A stretch of 64,000 nucleotides of DNA from Vogesella indigofera (GCF_003633895.1 NZ_RBID01000015.1:1-64000); one strand, 5' to 3'. Shown: positions 46,978-57,301, counted from the stretch's first letter. Program-made: numbers and translations. Notes: generated by a model not told the origin, from the letters alone.

Positions 46978-47826
46978 ATGTCCAGCCGAAGCCTGAAAAC
47001 GCCACCGAAAATCGACAAAACCGCCAGCGAGCCGGAGGCGATCCCGCTGCCGTCGCCGGAAGACGAGAGCCATCTTGCCGGGCGCAGTACGCCGCAGGCG
47101 GAGCAGCTGATCGCGCTGCTCGACAACGGGGTGCCGATCTACCTGTTCAGCCGCATCAGCAGCGGCCATACCTTCCAGTCCGATTTTTTCCGTATCCAGT
47201 TCGTCACCTTTGCCCGTGCCGAGGGCAGCCAGTGGCTGCCGCTGCGCGGCGAGGCGTCGGAGTGGATGAACACCCGCAACTGCCTGCAGGTGGCGGTCGA
47301 TCACCCGTCGCACACGGTGTCGTTCGGGCCGAAATCCGGCTTCAGCCTCAGCCCGGAAATCTCCGGCCTCGGCCTGTCCGGCTATGCCTACTCGCAGGCG
47401 ATCAGCTGGCTGAAACAGCGCTACCCGGACTACCGTGTGCTGCCCAGCGTGCTGCCGGCACCGGAGGCGGAGGGCGAAGAGGCGCGCGCGCACCGCAACA
47501 GCCGGCTGGCGGCGCACGGCTTCGATTTCGAGTGGGACGACGGCAGCCAGGTGCACGGCCGTTACCACAAGGCCCGCGTGCGGCAGCTGATCAGTGGCTG
47601 GGACAACGAAAAGGTGGCCGAGGTATCGCTCAACGCGCTGCTGACCACGCTGTCGCGCCACGACGAGGAACGCGCCGAGCTGCAGCACAAGCTGCACGGC
47701 CTGCAGTCGCAGGAGCGCTCGCTGGAAACCTCGCTGCACAAGGAAAAGCAGACCAACCTGCTGCTGACCGGCATCACCTGCTTCGTGCTGATCTTCAGCC
47801 TGCTCGGCGCGCTCGGCTTCTACTGA
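46978..47826 (+). CDS. Orphan protein with C-terminal coiled coil and membrane anchor
   Basis: 282 residues. The first 35 are basic and Pro-rich without a signal peptide. Residues 40-190 form a mixed, soluble-looking domain with Trp-rich segments (S-Q-W-L-P-L-R-G-E-A-S-E-W-M). Residues 205-255 are a Glu/Gln/His-rich coiled coil, and 256-280 are one hydrophobic helix ending F-Y. It would be a tail-anchored inner-membrane protein with its bulk in the cytoplasm. I do not recognise the family. The start is set by the open frame and coding bias; the ribosome site is weak. It is a single gene followed by a dispersed motif and MITE copy D. Confidence 0.7.
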   Translation: MSSRSLKTPPKIDKTASEPEAIPLPSPEDESHLAGRSTPQAEQLIALLDNGVPIYLFSRISSGHTFQSDFFRIQFVTFARAEGSQWLPLRGEASEWMNTRNCLQVAVDHPSHTVSFGPKSGFSLSPEISGLGLSGYAYSQAISWLKQRYPDYRVLPSVLPAPEAEGEEARAHRNSRLAAHGFDFEWDDGSQVHGRYHKARVRQLISGWDNEKVAEVSLNALLTTLSRHDEERAELQHKLHGLQSQERSLETSLHKEKQTNLLLTGITCFVLIFSLLGALGFY

Positions 47827-47845
47827 GCATTCAAACGTTTCGGCC

Positions 47846-47858
47846 AAGGTTGGCCGCA
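47846..47858 (+). repeat. Dispersed uptake-like motif (GG form)
   Basis: AAGGTTGGCCGCA preceded by CGGCC, so it is nearly palindromic; 12 bases before MITE copy D. Confidence 0.8.
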
Positions 47859-47870
47859 ACGCCTCCCCCT

Positions 47871-48026
47871 AGAACCTGCTCAAAGTCTCGCGAGCTCACG
47901 CGAGACAAGGCAAAAACGGCTGAGGAAGCGGCGTTTATCCAGAGATAAACACGCCTGCCGCAGCCGTTTTCAACGCCGTATCGCCTCATGTTGAGATCAG
48001 TTGCAGCAGACATTGAACAGGTTATT
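47871..48026 (+). mobile_element. MITE-like element, copy D (about 156 bp)
   Basis: AGAACCTGCTCAAAGTCT at the left and TGAACAGGTTATT at the right are inverted ends. The core (AAAAACGGCTGAGGAAGCGG, then TTTATC...GATAAA) matches copy B. The right end overlaps the recQ stop codon. Confidence 0.75.
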
Positions 48027-49962
48027 ACGCCATTTCCACCGACAACAGTTCGCGCACGCGGGCAAACGGATAGCCGGCAAAGCGGCCGAAGCCGGGTAGC
48101 CGTGCCGCGCGCAGCGCCGTCAGCCGTGGCAGGGTGATACCGCACAAAAAGCAGGCCGCCAGATGCGGCGTCGCGGCCGCGCCCAGCTTGTCGTGCAGTG
48201 CCGCCAACGCGCCATGCAGCGTGACGGCGTCCAGTGCTGTCAGCGCCGGGGCTGCCGGCAACCGCGCCGGCTTGCCGCGACACACCAGACAATGGCCGCA
48301 CTCGCGCGGCGCCGCGCTGTCGCCGAAGTAGCTGGCCAGCGCGAAGCTCAGGCAGCTTTCCGTTTCGAACAGGCGCAGCATCTGCTGTAGCCTCGCCAGC
48401 TCGCTGTCCTCGCGCGCCTGGAACTGGCGATAGAGGCTGGCGGCCAGTGTGGCGACATCGAACGCAGTGTCGTTCACCGCGTACACCTCGGTCATCTGCT
48501 TGGTTTCCAGCGTCAGCCAGCCGCGCTCGTCCATGAATTCCAGCGCCGTCACCGCACGCTGGCGCTGGCCGGGGAAGGCCTGCAGGAAGCTGTCGAAGTC
48601 GAATGCGTACCAGCTGCGCCCCAGCTTGCTGTGTGTCAGCAACGCGGCGACAAACTCGCGGCGCTCGTCCTTGAAGTGCGCCAGCAGCGCAGCTTCGTCC
48701 TCGCGCAACTGGAAGCGATACTCGCTGTAGTAGCTGTACTGCGCCTGCAGCACGCCCTGCACCTCCAGATACACCAGCAGCGTCTTCAGCGACAGCTGGC
48801 GGATATTGCTGTCCGCCGACAGGCCGTACAATGTCATTTCCCACTGCCCGTGCTGCGCCTCGTCGCGGATGCGCTGCAACACCAGCGCAATCGACGCCTG
48901 CTGCGGCGTGTCGCCGTAGACGAAGTTCTCCAGCACGTGCAGGCCGTCGCGGTTGCCCAGCAGCGTGCACAGCGACACCTCGCCATCGCGGCCGGCGCGG
49001 CCGATTTCCTGACTGTAGTTTTCCACCGATTTCGGCAGGTCGTAGTGGATCACCTGGCGGATATTGCCCTTGTCGATACCCATCCCGAAAGCAATGGTGG
49101 CGACGATCACCGGCGTGTCGCCACGCATGAACGCGTCCTGGATCTGCTCGCGCAGCGCGCTGTCCAGTCCGGCGTGGTAGGCGGCGGCGCCGACGCCCTG
49201 CGCCTGCAGCCGTGCGGCCAACGTTTCCGCGGTCTGCTGCTGGGTGACGTACACCACGCAGGCGGCGCCCGGCGTGCGCGCCAGCAGCTTCAGCAGCATC
49301 GCGTCCTTGTCCGCCTGCGCCACCGCGCGCACGTGCAGGTGCAGATTGGGGCGGTAGAAGCCGGTGACGGTGATGTGTTCGGGTGCGATGTCGAATCGGC
49401 GCGCCATGTCCTGCATCACCGCCGGGGTGGCGGTGGCGGTCAGCAGCAGCACCTGCGGAATGGCCAGCTGCTCGCGGTACTGCGGCAGCTTGAGGTAATC
49501 CGGCCGGAAGTTGTGGCCCCACTCCGAGATGCAGTGCGCTTCGTCCACCACCAGCAGCGACAGCGGCACCTCGGCGATAAAGCGGCGGAAACGCTCGTTC
49601 TTCAGCCGCTCCACCGACACCATCAGCACCTTGATGCGTCCGGCGCGCACGTCGGCCATCACCTGCTGTGCCTCGTCGCGGCTCTGGCTGGAGTCGATCG
49701 CCGCAGCGGCGATGCCCTTCTGCTGCAGGAACGCCAGCTGGTCGCGCATCAGCGCCAAGAGCGGCGAGATCACCAGCGTCAGGTGCGGCAGCTGCGTCGC
49801 CGCCAGCTGGTAGCACAGCGACTTGCCGGAGCCGGTGGGGAAGATCGCCATCGCGGAATGGCCATCCAGCAAATGCTGGATCACCTCGCGCTGGCCGTCG
49901 CGGAAGCCGTCAAAACCGAAATACTGCGCCAGCGCGGCGTCAAGCGGGGAAGGAGGGGTCAT
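48025..49962 (-). CDS. RecQ-family ATP-dependent DNA helicase
   Basis: 645 residues from the ATG at 49962 (GGAG nine bases upstream). Helicase motifs: F-R-D-G-Q-R-E-V-I, Walker A P-T-G-S-G-K-S, V-V-D-E-A-H-C-I-S-E-W-G-H-x-F-R-P, T-A-T-A-T, then A-F-G-M-G-I-D-K and Q-E-I-G-R-A-G-R-D-G. A short zinc-binding C-x-x-C pattern (E-C-G-H-C-L-V-C) appears near residue 540, followed by a C-terminal region without a clear HRDC domain. It unwinds DNA 3'-5' in repair and recombination. It differs from housekeeping RecQ, so it may be a second RecQ-like helicase. It holds a dispersed motif (49213-49225). Confidence 0.9.
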   Translation of the reverse strand: MTPPSPLDAALAQYFGFDGFRDGQREVIQHLLDGHSAMAIFPTGSGKSLCYQLAATQLPHLTLVISPLLALMRDQLAFLQQKGIAAAAIDSSQSRDEAQQVMADVRAGRIKVLMVSVERLKNERFRRFIAEVPLSLLVVDEAHCISEWGHNFRPDYLKLPQYREQLAIPQVLLLTATATPAVMQDMARRFDIAPEHITVTGFYRPNLHLHVRAVAQADKDAMLLKLLARTPGAACVVYVTQQQTAETLAARLQAQGVGAAAYHAGLDSALREQIQDAFMRGDTPVIVATIAFGMGIDKGNIRQVIHYDLPKSVENYSQEIGRAGRDGEVSLCTLLGNRDGLHVLENFVYGDTPQQASIALVLQRIRDEAQHGQWEMTLYGLSADSNIRQLSLKTLLVYLEVQGVLQAQYSYYSEYRFQLREDEAALLAHFKDERREFVAALLTHSKLGRSWYAFDFDSFLQAFPGQRQRAVTALEFMDERGWLTLETKQMTEVYAVNDTAFDVATLAASLYRQFQAREDSELARLQQMLRLFETESCLSFALASYFGDSAAPRECGHCLVCRGKPARLPAAPALTALDAVTLHGALAALHDKLGAAATPHLAACFLCGITLPRLTALRAARLPGFGRFAGYPFARVRELLSVEMA

Positions 49963-50014
49963 CGGTGGCTCCGGCGGCAAAGGCGCAAGGAGAACACACT
50001 CCCCGGCCGCTGCC

Positions 50015-50027
50015 AAGGTTGGCCGCA
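50015..50027 (+). repeat. Dispersed uptake-like motif (GG form)
   Basis: AAGGTTGGCCGCA in the 119-base gap upstream of recQ. Confidence 0.8.
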
Positions 50028-50081
50028 AGCGCTGTCGTCAAAGCCGTACCCGCCACCTTGGCCGGCGGCGGGTCACGGCGC

Positions 50082-51698
50082 TTAGCCGAGGTGGAACCTG
50101 GTCACCGACTGGTGCAGCTCGCCGGCAAGGCCGTGCATGCTCTGCGTCGCGTCGGCGGCGGCGCGCGCCGCGGCGGCGTTGTCGCTGGCGCTGCCGGCGA
50201 TGCCCTCGACGTTGACTGCGATGTCGTTGCTGGCCACGCTCTGCTCCTTCAGCGCCAGCGAGATGTCCTCCACCGCGCGCAGCACCGCCGCCGACGCCTC
50301 CTCGATGCTGGCGATGGCGTCGCCGCCCTCGTCGGCCAGCGCGCGGCCGGCGGCGACGCGCGCCACCGTTTCCACCATCGCCTGGCTGGTATCGGCCGAC
50401 AGGCGGCGGATCTGCTCGATCTTGTCGACGATGTCGCCGGTGGCCTGCGCGGTGCGCTCCGCCAGCTTGCGCACCTCGTCGGCAACCACGGCAAAACCGC
50501 GTCCCAGCTCGCCGGCGCGTGCCGCCTCGATCGCCGCGTTCAGCGCCAGCAGGTTGGTCTGGTCGGCGACATCGCGGATCACGCCGACGATGGAGGAAAT
50601 ATTGCCGACATCCTCCACCAGCCGCTGCAGGCTTTGCGAGGCGGTGCCGACCACGTCGCTGATCACCCGCATCTCGTCCACCGCCTTGCGCACCACCGCC
50701 GCGCCGTCACGCGACAGCTGGCCGGAATTGCGCCCCAGCTCGTGCGCGTGCTCGGCATTGGCGGCGATATGGTTGATGCCGACCGTCATCTGCTCCACCG
50801 ATGCCGCCATCGCGGTGGCCGCCCCGCTCTGGCGATCGGAACCGCTGGCGACGCGGTCGACGTTGTCCATCAGCCCGTCGGCCACCGACACCAGGTAATC
50901 GGCGTTGGTGATCACCTGCCCCACCATCTCGCGCAGGTGCTGCTGCATGTCGGCGATGCTGGCCAGCAGGCTGCCCTGCTCGGCCTTGCTGACATCGACC
51001 GCGGTATCCAGCCGCCCGGCCGAAATCGCCGCCACCACCTCTACCGCGTAGGCCGGCTCACCGCCGAGCTGGCCGATCAGGCGGCGGCCGATCACGTAGC
51101 CGATGGCCAGGAGCAACAGCAGCAGGCCGACCAGGCCGGCACCCAGGAACAGCGCCTGGCGCCACACCGCATTGTCGATATGGTCGACGTAGATGCCGGT
51201 GCCGATCACCCAGCCCCAGCGCGCCGTTTTCTGCACCACCGCGATCTTGCCCACCGGCTGCGCAAAGCCGGGCTTGGCCCAGTGGTACTCGGCGACACCG
51301 CCGCCGGCCAGCGCCTGGCGGAAAGCGGCGCCGAGGTTGACGCCGTTGGGGTCGACCTGCGTCGTCATGCTGGTGCCGACCAGGTTGCGACGGATCGGGT
51401 GCCCCAGGTAGGTGAAGCGGTCGTCGGTGACGAAGAAGTACCCGTCCTCGCCGAAGCGCATCGCCATCACCGCGGCCATCGCCCGCCGCCGCGCCTCGTC
51501 CTCGCCCAGCGTCGCCGCCTGGGCCTCGTAACTTTCCACCAGTCTGGCCGCGCTTTGTGCCAGCTGGCGGGTATCGCGTACCGCCTGCTCGGTCAGGGTC
51601 TGGCCAAGGTTGAACAACGCCCAGATGGTCATCAGCACGATGCCGATGGCCGCTGCGCCCACCATGGCCATGAATTGGGCTTTTACCGTTTTGAACAT
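50082..51698 (-). CDS. Methyl-accepting chemotaxis protein with single Cache domain
   Basis: 538 residues with GGGAGAGA directly upstream. Helix 1 is at residues 10-32. A periplasmic sCache_2 domain follows ([11 protein letters not shown], then [10 protein letters not shown] and [11 protein letters not shown]). Helix 2 is at about 187-208, then HAMP-like and signalling regions with tip [22 protein letters not shown]. sCache_2 receptors often sense small organic acids; the ligand here is unknown. It is a single gene. Confidence 0.93.
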   Translation of the reverse strand: MFKTVKAQFMAMVGAAAIGIVLMTIWALFNLGQTLTEQAVRDTRQLAQSAARLVESYEAQAATLGEDEARRRAMAAVMAMRFGEDGYFFVTDDRFTYLGHPIRRNLVGTSMTTQVDPNGVNLGAAFRQALAGGGVAEYHWAKPGFAQPVGKIAVVQKTARWGWVIGTGIYVDHIDNAVWRQALFLGAGLVGLLLLLLAIGYVIGRRLIGQLGGEPAYAVEVVAAISAGRLDTAVDVSKAEQGSLLASIADMQQHLREMVGQVITNADYLVSVADGLMDNVDRVASGSDRQSGAATAMAASVEQMTVGINHIAANAEHAHELGRNSGQLSRDGAAVVRKAVDEMRVISDVVGTASQSLQRLVEDVGNISSIVGVIRDVADQTNLLALNAAIEAARAGELGRGFAVVADEVRKLAERTAQATGDIVDKIEQIRRLSADTSQAMVETVARVAAGRALADEGGDAIASIEEASAAVLRAVEDISLALKEQSVASNDIAVNVEGIAGSASDNAAAARAAADATQSMHGLAGELHQSVTRFHLG

Positions 51699-52014
51699 CT
51701 ATCTCTCCCGTTTGCTGTTTGCTCTTCGTTGCCGTGTGCAGCGTGTTTTTTTGGCCGCTGCTTGTTATGGTCAAGGTCATGCTGTCTGTCGCGGGCCGGC
51801 CGCCCGCACCTCAAAATCCGGTACTGGCGCCAGCCCTGCCACGCTTGTTACCGGCTCATGACGCGAGTGTCTGAGCCGGCGCAGACCGTCCGCTTTTGTA
51901 TCGAAACACGATCAAAAACCGCGATTGTCTGTTTAAGCCTGTGGCGACAGCATGGTAGCGGCAGCGCGCCCGGCAAACTGTGACCAATCGTAACCAGCAC
52001 CGCGACGGCCATGA
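51699..52014. other. Intergenic region upstream of the Cache chemoreceptor
   Basis: This 316-bp gap presumably holds the chemoreceptor promoter. I see no gene or repeat in it. Confidence 0.45.
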
Positions 52015-52044
52015 AAAACGGCAGCCCGCGGGGGCTGCCGTTTT
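52015..52044 (-). terminator. Terminator of ilvD
   Basis: Perfect 13-base arms (AAAACGGCAGCCC) with a GCGG loop, followed on the - strand by a T-run (TTTTTC). Confidence 0.93.
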
Positions 52045-52050
52045 GGGAGA

Positions 52051-52070
52051 TGCGGCCAAGGTTGGCCGCA
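52051..52070. repeat. Near-palindromic form of the dispersed motif
   Basis: TGCGGCCAAGGTTGGCCGCA: nine-base arms around a GG centre, between the ilvD stop and its terminator. The exact 13-mer is at 52058-52070. Confidence 0.85.
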
Positions 52071-52081
52071 ACGGGGATGGC

Positions 52082-53938
52082 TTACTTGCGTTCCACCTGC
52101 GACACGTCACGCACCGCGCCGGTGTCGGCACTGGTGGTCATCGCGGCGTAGGCACGCAGCGCCGGGCTGACCACGCGCTGGCGGTCGACCGGTTTCCATG
52201 CCAGCGCACCACGGGCTTCCATCGCCGCGCGGCGTGCGGCCAGGATGTCGTCGGATACCGCCAGGCGGATGCCGCGGTTGGGGATGTCGATCTCGATGCG
52301 ATCGCCCTCTTCCACCAGGCCGATGGCACCGCCTTCGGCCGCTTCCGGCGACACGTGGCCGATGGACAGGCCGGAGGTCCCGCCGGAGAAACGGCCGTCG
52401 GTCAGCAGCGCGCACTCCTTGCCCAGGCCCTTGGACTTCAGGTACGAGGTCGGGTACAGCATTTCCTGCATCCCCGGGCCGCCTTTCGGGCCTTCGTAGC
52501 GGATCACCACCACATCGCCGGCCACCACGCTGTCGGCCAGAATCGCCGCCACCGCGTCATCCTGGCTTTCGAACACGCGGGCGCGGCCGGTGAACTTGAG
52601 GATGGAATCGTCAACACCGGCGGTCTTCACGATGCAGCCACGCTCGGCGATATTGCCGTACAGCACGGCGAGGCCGCCGTCCTGCGAGTACGCGTGTTCC
52701 TTGTCACGGATGCAGCCCTCGGCGCGGTCGTCGTCCAGCGTCGGGTAACGCATGCTCTGGCTGAAGGCGATGGTGGTCGGCACCCCGCCCGGCGCGGCGC
52801 GGTAGAAGCGGTGCACCTCGCTGTCGGCCGCGTGGCGGCGGATGTCCCACGCTTCCAGACCGGCGCCCATAGTGGCGCTATGGATGGTCGGCACCTCGCG
52901 CTGGATCAGGCCGGCGCGGTCCAGCTCGGACAGGATGGCGACCACGCCACCGGCGCGGTGCACGTCTTCCATGTGGTACTTCTGCGTTGCCGGCGCCACC
53001 TTGGACAGGCAGGGCACGCTGCGCGAGATGCGGTCGATGTCGGTCATCTTGAAGTCGACACCGGCTTCGCTGGCGGCGGCCAGCAAGTGCAGCACGGTAT
53101 TGGTGGAGCCGCCCATCGCCACGTCCAGGCTCATCGCGTTCTCGAACGCGGCCTTGGTGGCGATGCTGCGCGGCAGCACACTGTAATCGTCCTGCTCGTA
53201 GTGACGCTTGGTGATCTCGACGATCAGGCGGCCGGCGCGCAGGAACAGTTCCTTGCGGTCGGCGTGGGTGGCCAGCATCGAGCCGTTACCCGGCAGCGAC
53301 AGCCCCAGCGCCTCGGTCAGGCAGTTCATCGAGTTGGCGGTGAACATGCCGGAGCAGGAGCCGCAAGTCGGACAGGCGGAACGCTCCACCTTGTCCACGT
53401 CCTCGTCGCTGATCTTGTCGTTGGCGGCTTCCACCATCGCGTCGACCAGGTCCAGCTTGCGCTCGCTGCCGCGCCAGTTGACCTTGCCGGCCTCCATCGG
53501 GCCGCCGGACACGAACACCACCGGGATGTTCAGCCGCAGCGCGGCCATCAGCATGCCGGGAGTGATCTTGTCGCAGTTGGAGATGCACACCAGCGCGTCG
53601 GCGCAGTGGGCGTTGACCATGTATTCCACGCTGTCGGCGATCAGGTCGCGCGATGGCAGCGAGTACAGCATGCCGCCGTGGCCCATGGCGATGCCGTCGT
53701 CCACGGCGATGGTGTTGAACTCTTTGGCCACGCCACCGGCCTTTTCGATCTCGCGCGCCACCAGCTGGCCCATATTGTGCAGGTGCACGTGGCCGGGTAC
53801 GAACTGGGTGAAGGAGTTGGCGATGGCGATGATCGGTTTCTGGAAATCCTCGTCCTTCATGCCGGTGGCGCGCCACAGGGCGCGGGCACCCGCCATGTTG
53901 CGGCCGGAAGTCGAGGTCTTGGAACGGTATTGAGGCAT
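52082..53938 (-). CDS. ilvD: Dihydroxy-acid dehydratase
   Basis: 618 residues, close to the E. coli length (616). Family motifs are in order: [48 protein letters not shown] and [10 protein letters not shown]. The three cysteines suit a cluster of the 4Fe-4S or 2Fe-2S type. It makes 2-keto acids for isoleucine and valine synthesis in the cytoplasm. It is a single gene divergent from lgt, with its own terminator and a near-palindromic motif copy downstream. Confidence 0.97.
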   Translation of the reverse strand: MPQYRSKTSTSGRNMAGARALWRATGMKDEDFQKPIIAIANSFTQFVPGHVHLHNMGQLVAREIEKAGGVAKEFNTIAVDDGIAMGHGGMLYSLPSRDLIADSVEYMVNAHCADALVCISNCDKITPGMLMAALRLNIPVVFVSGGPMEAGKVNWRGSERKLDLVDAMVEAANDKISDEDVDKVERSACPTCGSCSGMFTANSMNCLTEALGLSLPGNGSMLATHADRKELFLRAGRLIVEITKRHYEQDDYSVLPRSIATKAAFENAMSLDVAMGGSTNTVLHLLAAASEAGVDFKMTDIDRISRSVPCLSKVAPATQKYHMEDVHRAGGVVAILSELDRAGLIQREVPTIHSATMGAGLEAWDIRRHAADSEVHRFYRAAPGGVPTTIAFSQSMRYPTLDDDRAEGCIRDKEHAYSQDGGLAVLYGNIAERGCIVKTAGVDDSILKFTGRARVFESQDDAVAAILADSVVAGDVVVIRYEGPKGGPGMQEMLYPTSYLKSKGLGKECALLTDGRFSGGTSGLSIGHVSPEAAEGGAIGLVEEGDRIEIDIPNRGIRLAVSDDILAARRAAMEARGALAWKPVDRQRVVSPALRAYAAMTTSADTGAVRDVSQVERK

Positions 53939-54147
53939 GATGTGTCCTTGAATGCAGTAATGGCTTTGTCGCTTTGATCTGGCGGCGCGTCGCGGGCCAG
54001 GCGGGATATTGCCCGGCCGGTAGAACTTGCGGGTGCCGGCATGTTCTACACAGAAGGCGTCGCGCGGCGGGTAGCAGCGCGACGACCGGTAACGCTTTCC
54101 GTATAATTTATAGTTATCCTTTTACCGCAAACGCACATACCTGACAA

Positions 54148-54945
54148 ATGCTGATCCATCCCCAGTTTGACCCTGTCGCCATCCAGCTTGGCCCGCTGGC
54201 CATCCACTGGTACGGCCTGATGTACCTCGTCGGTTTCGGCCTGTTCCTGTGGCTGGGCCATGTCCGTATCAAACAGCAGCCCGATTGCGGCTGGAACGGC
54301 AAGGATCTCGACGATTTCCTGACCTGGGCGGTGCTCGGCGTCATCGTCGGCGGGCGGCTGGGCGAGGTGCTGTTCTACCAGCCCGGCTACTATCTGGCGC
54401 ACCCGGCCGAGATCCTGATGGTGTGGAAAGGCGGCATGAGCTTCCACGGCGGCTTTATTGGCGTGCTGGCGGCGATGCTGCTGTTCGCGCGCAAGAAAGG
54501 CGTCAGCTTCTGGCAGATCAGCGATTTCGTGGCGCCGCTGGTGCCCACCGGCCTCGCCGCCGGCCGCATCGGCAACTTCATCAACGGCGAGCTGTGGGGC
54601 CGCATCGCCAGCCACGATCTGCCGTGGGCGATGATCTTCCCGCACGTCGACGCCATGCCGCGCCACCCGTCGCAGCTGTACCAAGCGGCGCTGGAAGGCC
54701 TGGCGCTGTTCGTGATCCTGTGGCTGTTCTCGGCACGGCGCCGGCCGCTGGGGCAGGTGTCGGCGGTGTTCCTGATCGGCTACGGCAGCTTCCGCTTCAT
54801 CGCCGAATTCTTCCGCACCCCGGATGCCGGCATCTTCGGCCAGTCCGACATCATCAGCATGGGCCAGTGGCTGAGCGTGCCGATGATCGTCGCCGGCCTC
54901 GCGCTGTACCGCTGGGCAGCCAGACGCGACACGGCACCAGTCTGA
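54148..54945 (+). CDS. lgt: Prolipoprotein diacylglyceryl transferase
   Basis: 265 residues with seven hydrophobic helices. It starts [11 protein letters not shown] and has the Lgt signature [14 protein letters not shown], the catalytic H-G-G near residue 103 and the H-P-S-Q-L-Y-Q-A-x-L-E-G segment. It attaches diacylglycerol to the lipobox Cys of lipoprotein precursors in the inner membrane. Its clients would include the lipoproteins encoded here (YnbE, the efflux channel and adaptor, and the product at 57477). It is divergent from ilvD. Confidence 0.97.
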   Translation: MLIHPQFDPVAIQLGPLAIHWYGLMYLVGFGLFLWLGHVRIKQQPDCGWNGKDLDDFLTWAVLGVIVGGRLGEVLFYQPGYYLAHPAEILMVWKGGMSFHGGFIGVLAAMLLFARKKGVSFWQISDFVAPLVPTGLAAGRIGNFINGELWGRIASHDLPWAMIFPHVDAMPRHPSQLYQAALEGLALFVILWLFSARRRPLGQVSAVFLIGYGSFRFIAEFFRTPDAGIFGQSDIISMGQWLSVPMIVAGLALYRWAARRDTAPV

Positions 54946-54995
54946 CCCCGCTTACCCGGCCGCACCCGACAGTGGCCGGGTGCGGCCGGCTGCTG

Positions 54996-55688
54996 TCATT
55001 TGCGGCCAACCCCGGCATAGCGCGTCTCCCAGCGCGCACCCAGCCACACCAGGCCGCTGCACCACAGCCAGTACAGCAGCGCCACCGTGGCGAATACCGG
55101 GAGCGGATACACCTGCTCGCGGTTGTTCACTTGCGAGGCGACAAAGGTCAGCTCGGCCACGCCGACGATGTAGGCCAGCGAGGTGTCCTTCACCAGCGTG
55201 ATCCACTGGTTGACGAAGGACGGCACCATGATGCGCAGCGCCTGCGGCAGCACGATCAGGCGTAGCGTCTGCCAGCGGCTGAAGCCCAGCGACAGCCCGG
55301 CCTGCCACTGCCCGGCGGCGATGGCGGCAATGCCGGCGTGCACCGCCTGCGTCAGGAAGGCGCCGCCGATCAGCGCCAGCGCCGCAATCACCGTCAGCGT
55401 GCCCGGCACGTCGACGGCAAACAGCACCGGCAGCAAGAAGTAGCACCAGAAAATCAGCATCACCACCGGAATCGCGCACAGCAGCGCGGCGGATATCGCC
55501 ACCAGACGCCGCAGCAGCGGAGGCCCCAGCGTCAGCACGATGCCGCCCGCCAGCCCCAGCAGCGACGCCAGCAGCGCCGCCGTCAACCCGATCACCACAC
55601 TCAGTGCCATGCCGCCCAGCGGCCCGGCCGGCCAGCTGCCCAGCAGCAGGTAGTCCAGATTGGCGCTGATCACCTCGAGCGCCGTCAT
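54996..55688 (-). CDS. Polar amino-acid ABC transporter permease (second)
   Basis: 230 residues from the ATG at 55688, overlapping the previous gene by four bases (ATGA). Five or six membrane segments and a HisMQ-type loop (G-L-S-L-G-F-S-R-W-Q-T-L-R-L-I-V-L-P-Q-A-L-R-I-M-V-P) place it in the His/Glu/Gln permease family. It pairs with the permease at 55685-56422. The binding protein is encoded upstream. No ATPase gene follows; the next gene, lgt, faces it from the other side. Confidence 0.92.
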   Translation of the reverse strand: MTALEVISANLDYLLLGSWPAGPLGGMALSVVIGLTAALLASLLGLAGGIVLTLGPPLLRRLVAISAALLCAIPVVMLIFWCYFLLPVLFAVDVPGTLTVIAALALIGGAFLTQAVHAGIAAIAAGQWQAGLSLGFSRWQTLRLIVLPQALRIMVPSFVNQWITLVKDTSLAYIVGVAELTFVASQVNNREQVYPLPVFATVALLYWLWCSGLVWLGARWETRYAGVGRK

Positions 55689-56422
55689 CGCCCGCCCCCC
55701 AAGGTTGGCCGCGCCCGCCCGCCGGCCAGCTGTGCGCCCAGCACCAGCAGCAGGTACAGCAGCGTGGCGACGGCAAAGGCCTGGAAGGTCAGCAGCGTCT
55801 CGCTCTCCACCTGGCGCGAGCTGTACGACAGTTCGGCCACGCCGATGGCCATGGTCAGCGAGGTGTTCTTGATCACGCCCAGATACTGGCCCAGCAACGG
55901 GCGGCGCACCACGCGCAGCGCCTGCGGCAACACGATGTGGCGGAACACCTGGCGCGGCGTCATCCCCAGCGCCAGCGCCACCGCGTGCTGCCCCGGCGCG
56001 ACACTGCGGATGCCGGCGCGGATTTCCTCGGCGACAAACGCCGCGCTGTACAGCGACAGCGCGATCAGCGCCGCCACAAACTCGAACGACGGCCAGGCCA
56101 GCGTCCAGCCGGCCAGCGTCACCTCGTGCGGCGCATTCAGCCACAACATCACCGCTTCCGGCAGCAAGCCGGCCACGCCGAAGTACCACAGCAGCAGCTG
56201 CACCATCAGCGGCGTATTGCGATGCAGCGACAGAAAGGTCCGCACCGCCAGGCGCACGCTGCGCCAGCGCTGCTCATAACCGGCGGCCAGCAGCACACCC
56301 AGCAGCGTTGCCAGCCCGCACACCAGCAGCGCCAGCCACGCCGTCAGCGCCGCGCCCTGCAGCATCCAGCCGATGAAATGCGACTCCAGCCAGCCATAAC
56401 CCAGCCATGCAGGCGGTGTCAT
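55685..56422 (-). CDS. Polar amino-acid ABC transporter permease (first)
   Basis: 245 residues. Family loop A-L-G-M-T-P-R-Q-V-F-R-H-I-V-L-P-Q-A-L-R-V-V-R-R-P and the N-T-P-L-M-V-Q motif identify a GltJ/HisQ-type permease. It forms a heterodimer with the next gene, which starts in its stop codon. An AAGGGAG site precedes the start. The gene comes 75 bases after the binding protein, across a hairpin. A variant of the dispersed motif (AAGGTTGGCCGCG, about 55701) is near the 3' end. Confidence 0.92.
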   Translation of the reverse strand: MTPPAWLGYGWLESHFIGWMLQGAALTAWLALLVCGLATLLGVLLAAGYEQRWRSVRLAVRTFLSLHRNTPLMVQLLLWYFGVAGLLPEAVMLWLNAPHEVTLAGWTLAWPSFEFVAALIALSLYSAAFVAEEIRAGIRSVAPGQHAVALALGMTPRQVFRHIVLPQALRVVRRPLLGQYLGVIKNTSLTMAIGVAELSYSSRQVESETLLTFQAFAVATLLYLLLVLGAQLAGGRARPTLGGGR

Positions 56423-56443
56423 GATTTACTCCCTTCAGCAAAG

Positions 56444-56468
56444 AAAAACCGCCAGGCAAGCCCGGCGG
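56444..56468 (-). terminator. Hairpin between the binding-protein and permease genes
   Basis: CCGCCAGGC / GCCCGGCGG stem followed on the - strand by five T. It is probably a partial terminator that keeps the binding protein in excess. Confidence 0.65.
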
Positions 56469-56497
56469 CAGCACGAATCAGCCGAGTCCGTGGCGGG

Positions 56498-57301
56498 TCA
56501 GGCCTTGTCGCCGATCCTGAAATCACGCGGCAGCGGCGCCTTGGTGCCGGGGCCGAACCAGTGGTCGTAGATCTTTTTCGCTTCGCCGTTTTTCTCCAGC
56601 CCCAGCAGCACCTCGTTGACCACCTTCACCAGCCGCGCCTCGCCCTTGGGCAGGCCGATGGCCTGGAATTCGCGGGTCAGCGTAAACGGCGCGATCTCGT
56701 ACTTGTCCTTGTCCGGTGCATTGGCCAGCAGGGCCGCCAGCTTGGAGCCGTCCTGGGTGATCGCGGTCACGTTGCCGTTGCGCAGCGCGGCAAACGCCAG
56801 CGGCGTGTCGTCGTAGGACACCACCTTGGTGGCCGGGTATTTCTCGCGCAGCGTGATCTCCTGCGTGGTGCCCTTGTCCGCACCCACGCGCAGGCCGGCC
56901 AGCTGTGCCGGCGTGGCCAGCGTGCCCTTGCGGCTGATGAACTGCTGGCCGGAGGCAAAGTACGGCAGGCTGAAATCGACCTGCTTGGCGCGATCTGGCG
57001 TCACGGTGAAGTTGGCCGCAATCAGGTCGGCCTTGCCCGACACCAGCAGCGGAATGCGGTTGGCCGGATTGGTCGGCACCAGCTCCAGCTTGACGCCGAT
57101 CTTGGCGGCGATGTGGCGCGCCACGTCCACATCCAGCCCGGTGATCTGGCGGCTCTGCGCGTCGAGGAAACCGAACGGCGGGTTGCTGTCGAAGGCGGCG
57201 ACACGCAGCACGCCGGCTTTCTTGATGTCGTCGAGGCGGTCGGCCAGGGCGGAGGTAGCGGTCACGGCCAGCAGCAGGGCCAGGGTCAGTTTGCGTTTCA
57301 T
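56498..57301 (-). CDS. Amino-acid ABC transporter substrate-binding protein (SBP family 3)
   Basis: 267 residues with a signal peptide cut after S-A-L-A (about residue 20). The SBP_bac_3 fold is clear: I-K-K-A-G-V-L-R-V, P-P-F-G-F-L-D-x-x-x-x-x-I-T-G-L-D-V-D-V-A-R, G-K-A-D-L-I-A-A-N-F-T-V-T-P-D-R and G-A-D-K-G-T-T. The site resembles glutamate/aspartate (GltI or PEB1) receptors, so an acidic or polar amino acid is the likely ligand. It is the first gene of a three-gene operon that lacks an ATPase. Confidence 0.92.
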   Translation of the reverse strand: MKRKLTLALLLAVTATSALADRLDDIKKAGVLRVAAFDSNPPFGFLDAQSRQITGLDVDVARHIAAKIGVKLELVPTNPANRIPLLVSGKADLIAANFTVTPDRAKQVDFSLPYFASGQQFISRKGTLATPAQLAGLRVGADKGTTQEITLREKYPATKVVSYDDTPLAFAALRNGNVTAITQDGSKLAALLANAPDKDKYEIAPFTLTREFQAIGLPKGEARLVKVVNEVLLGLEKNGEAKKIYDHWFGPGTKAPLPRDFRIGDKA

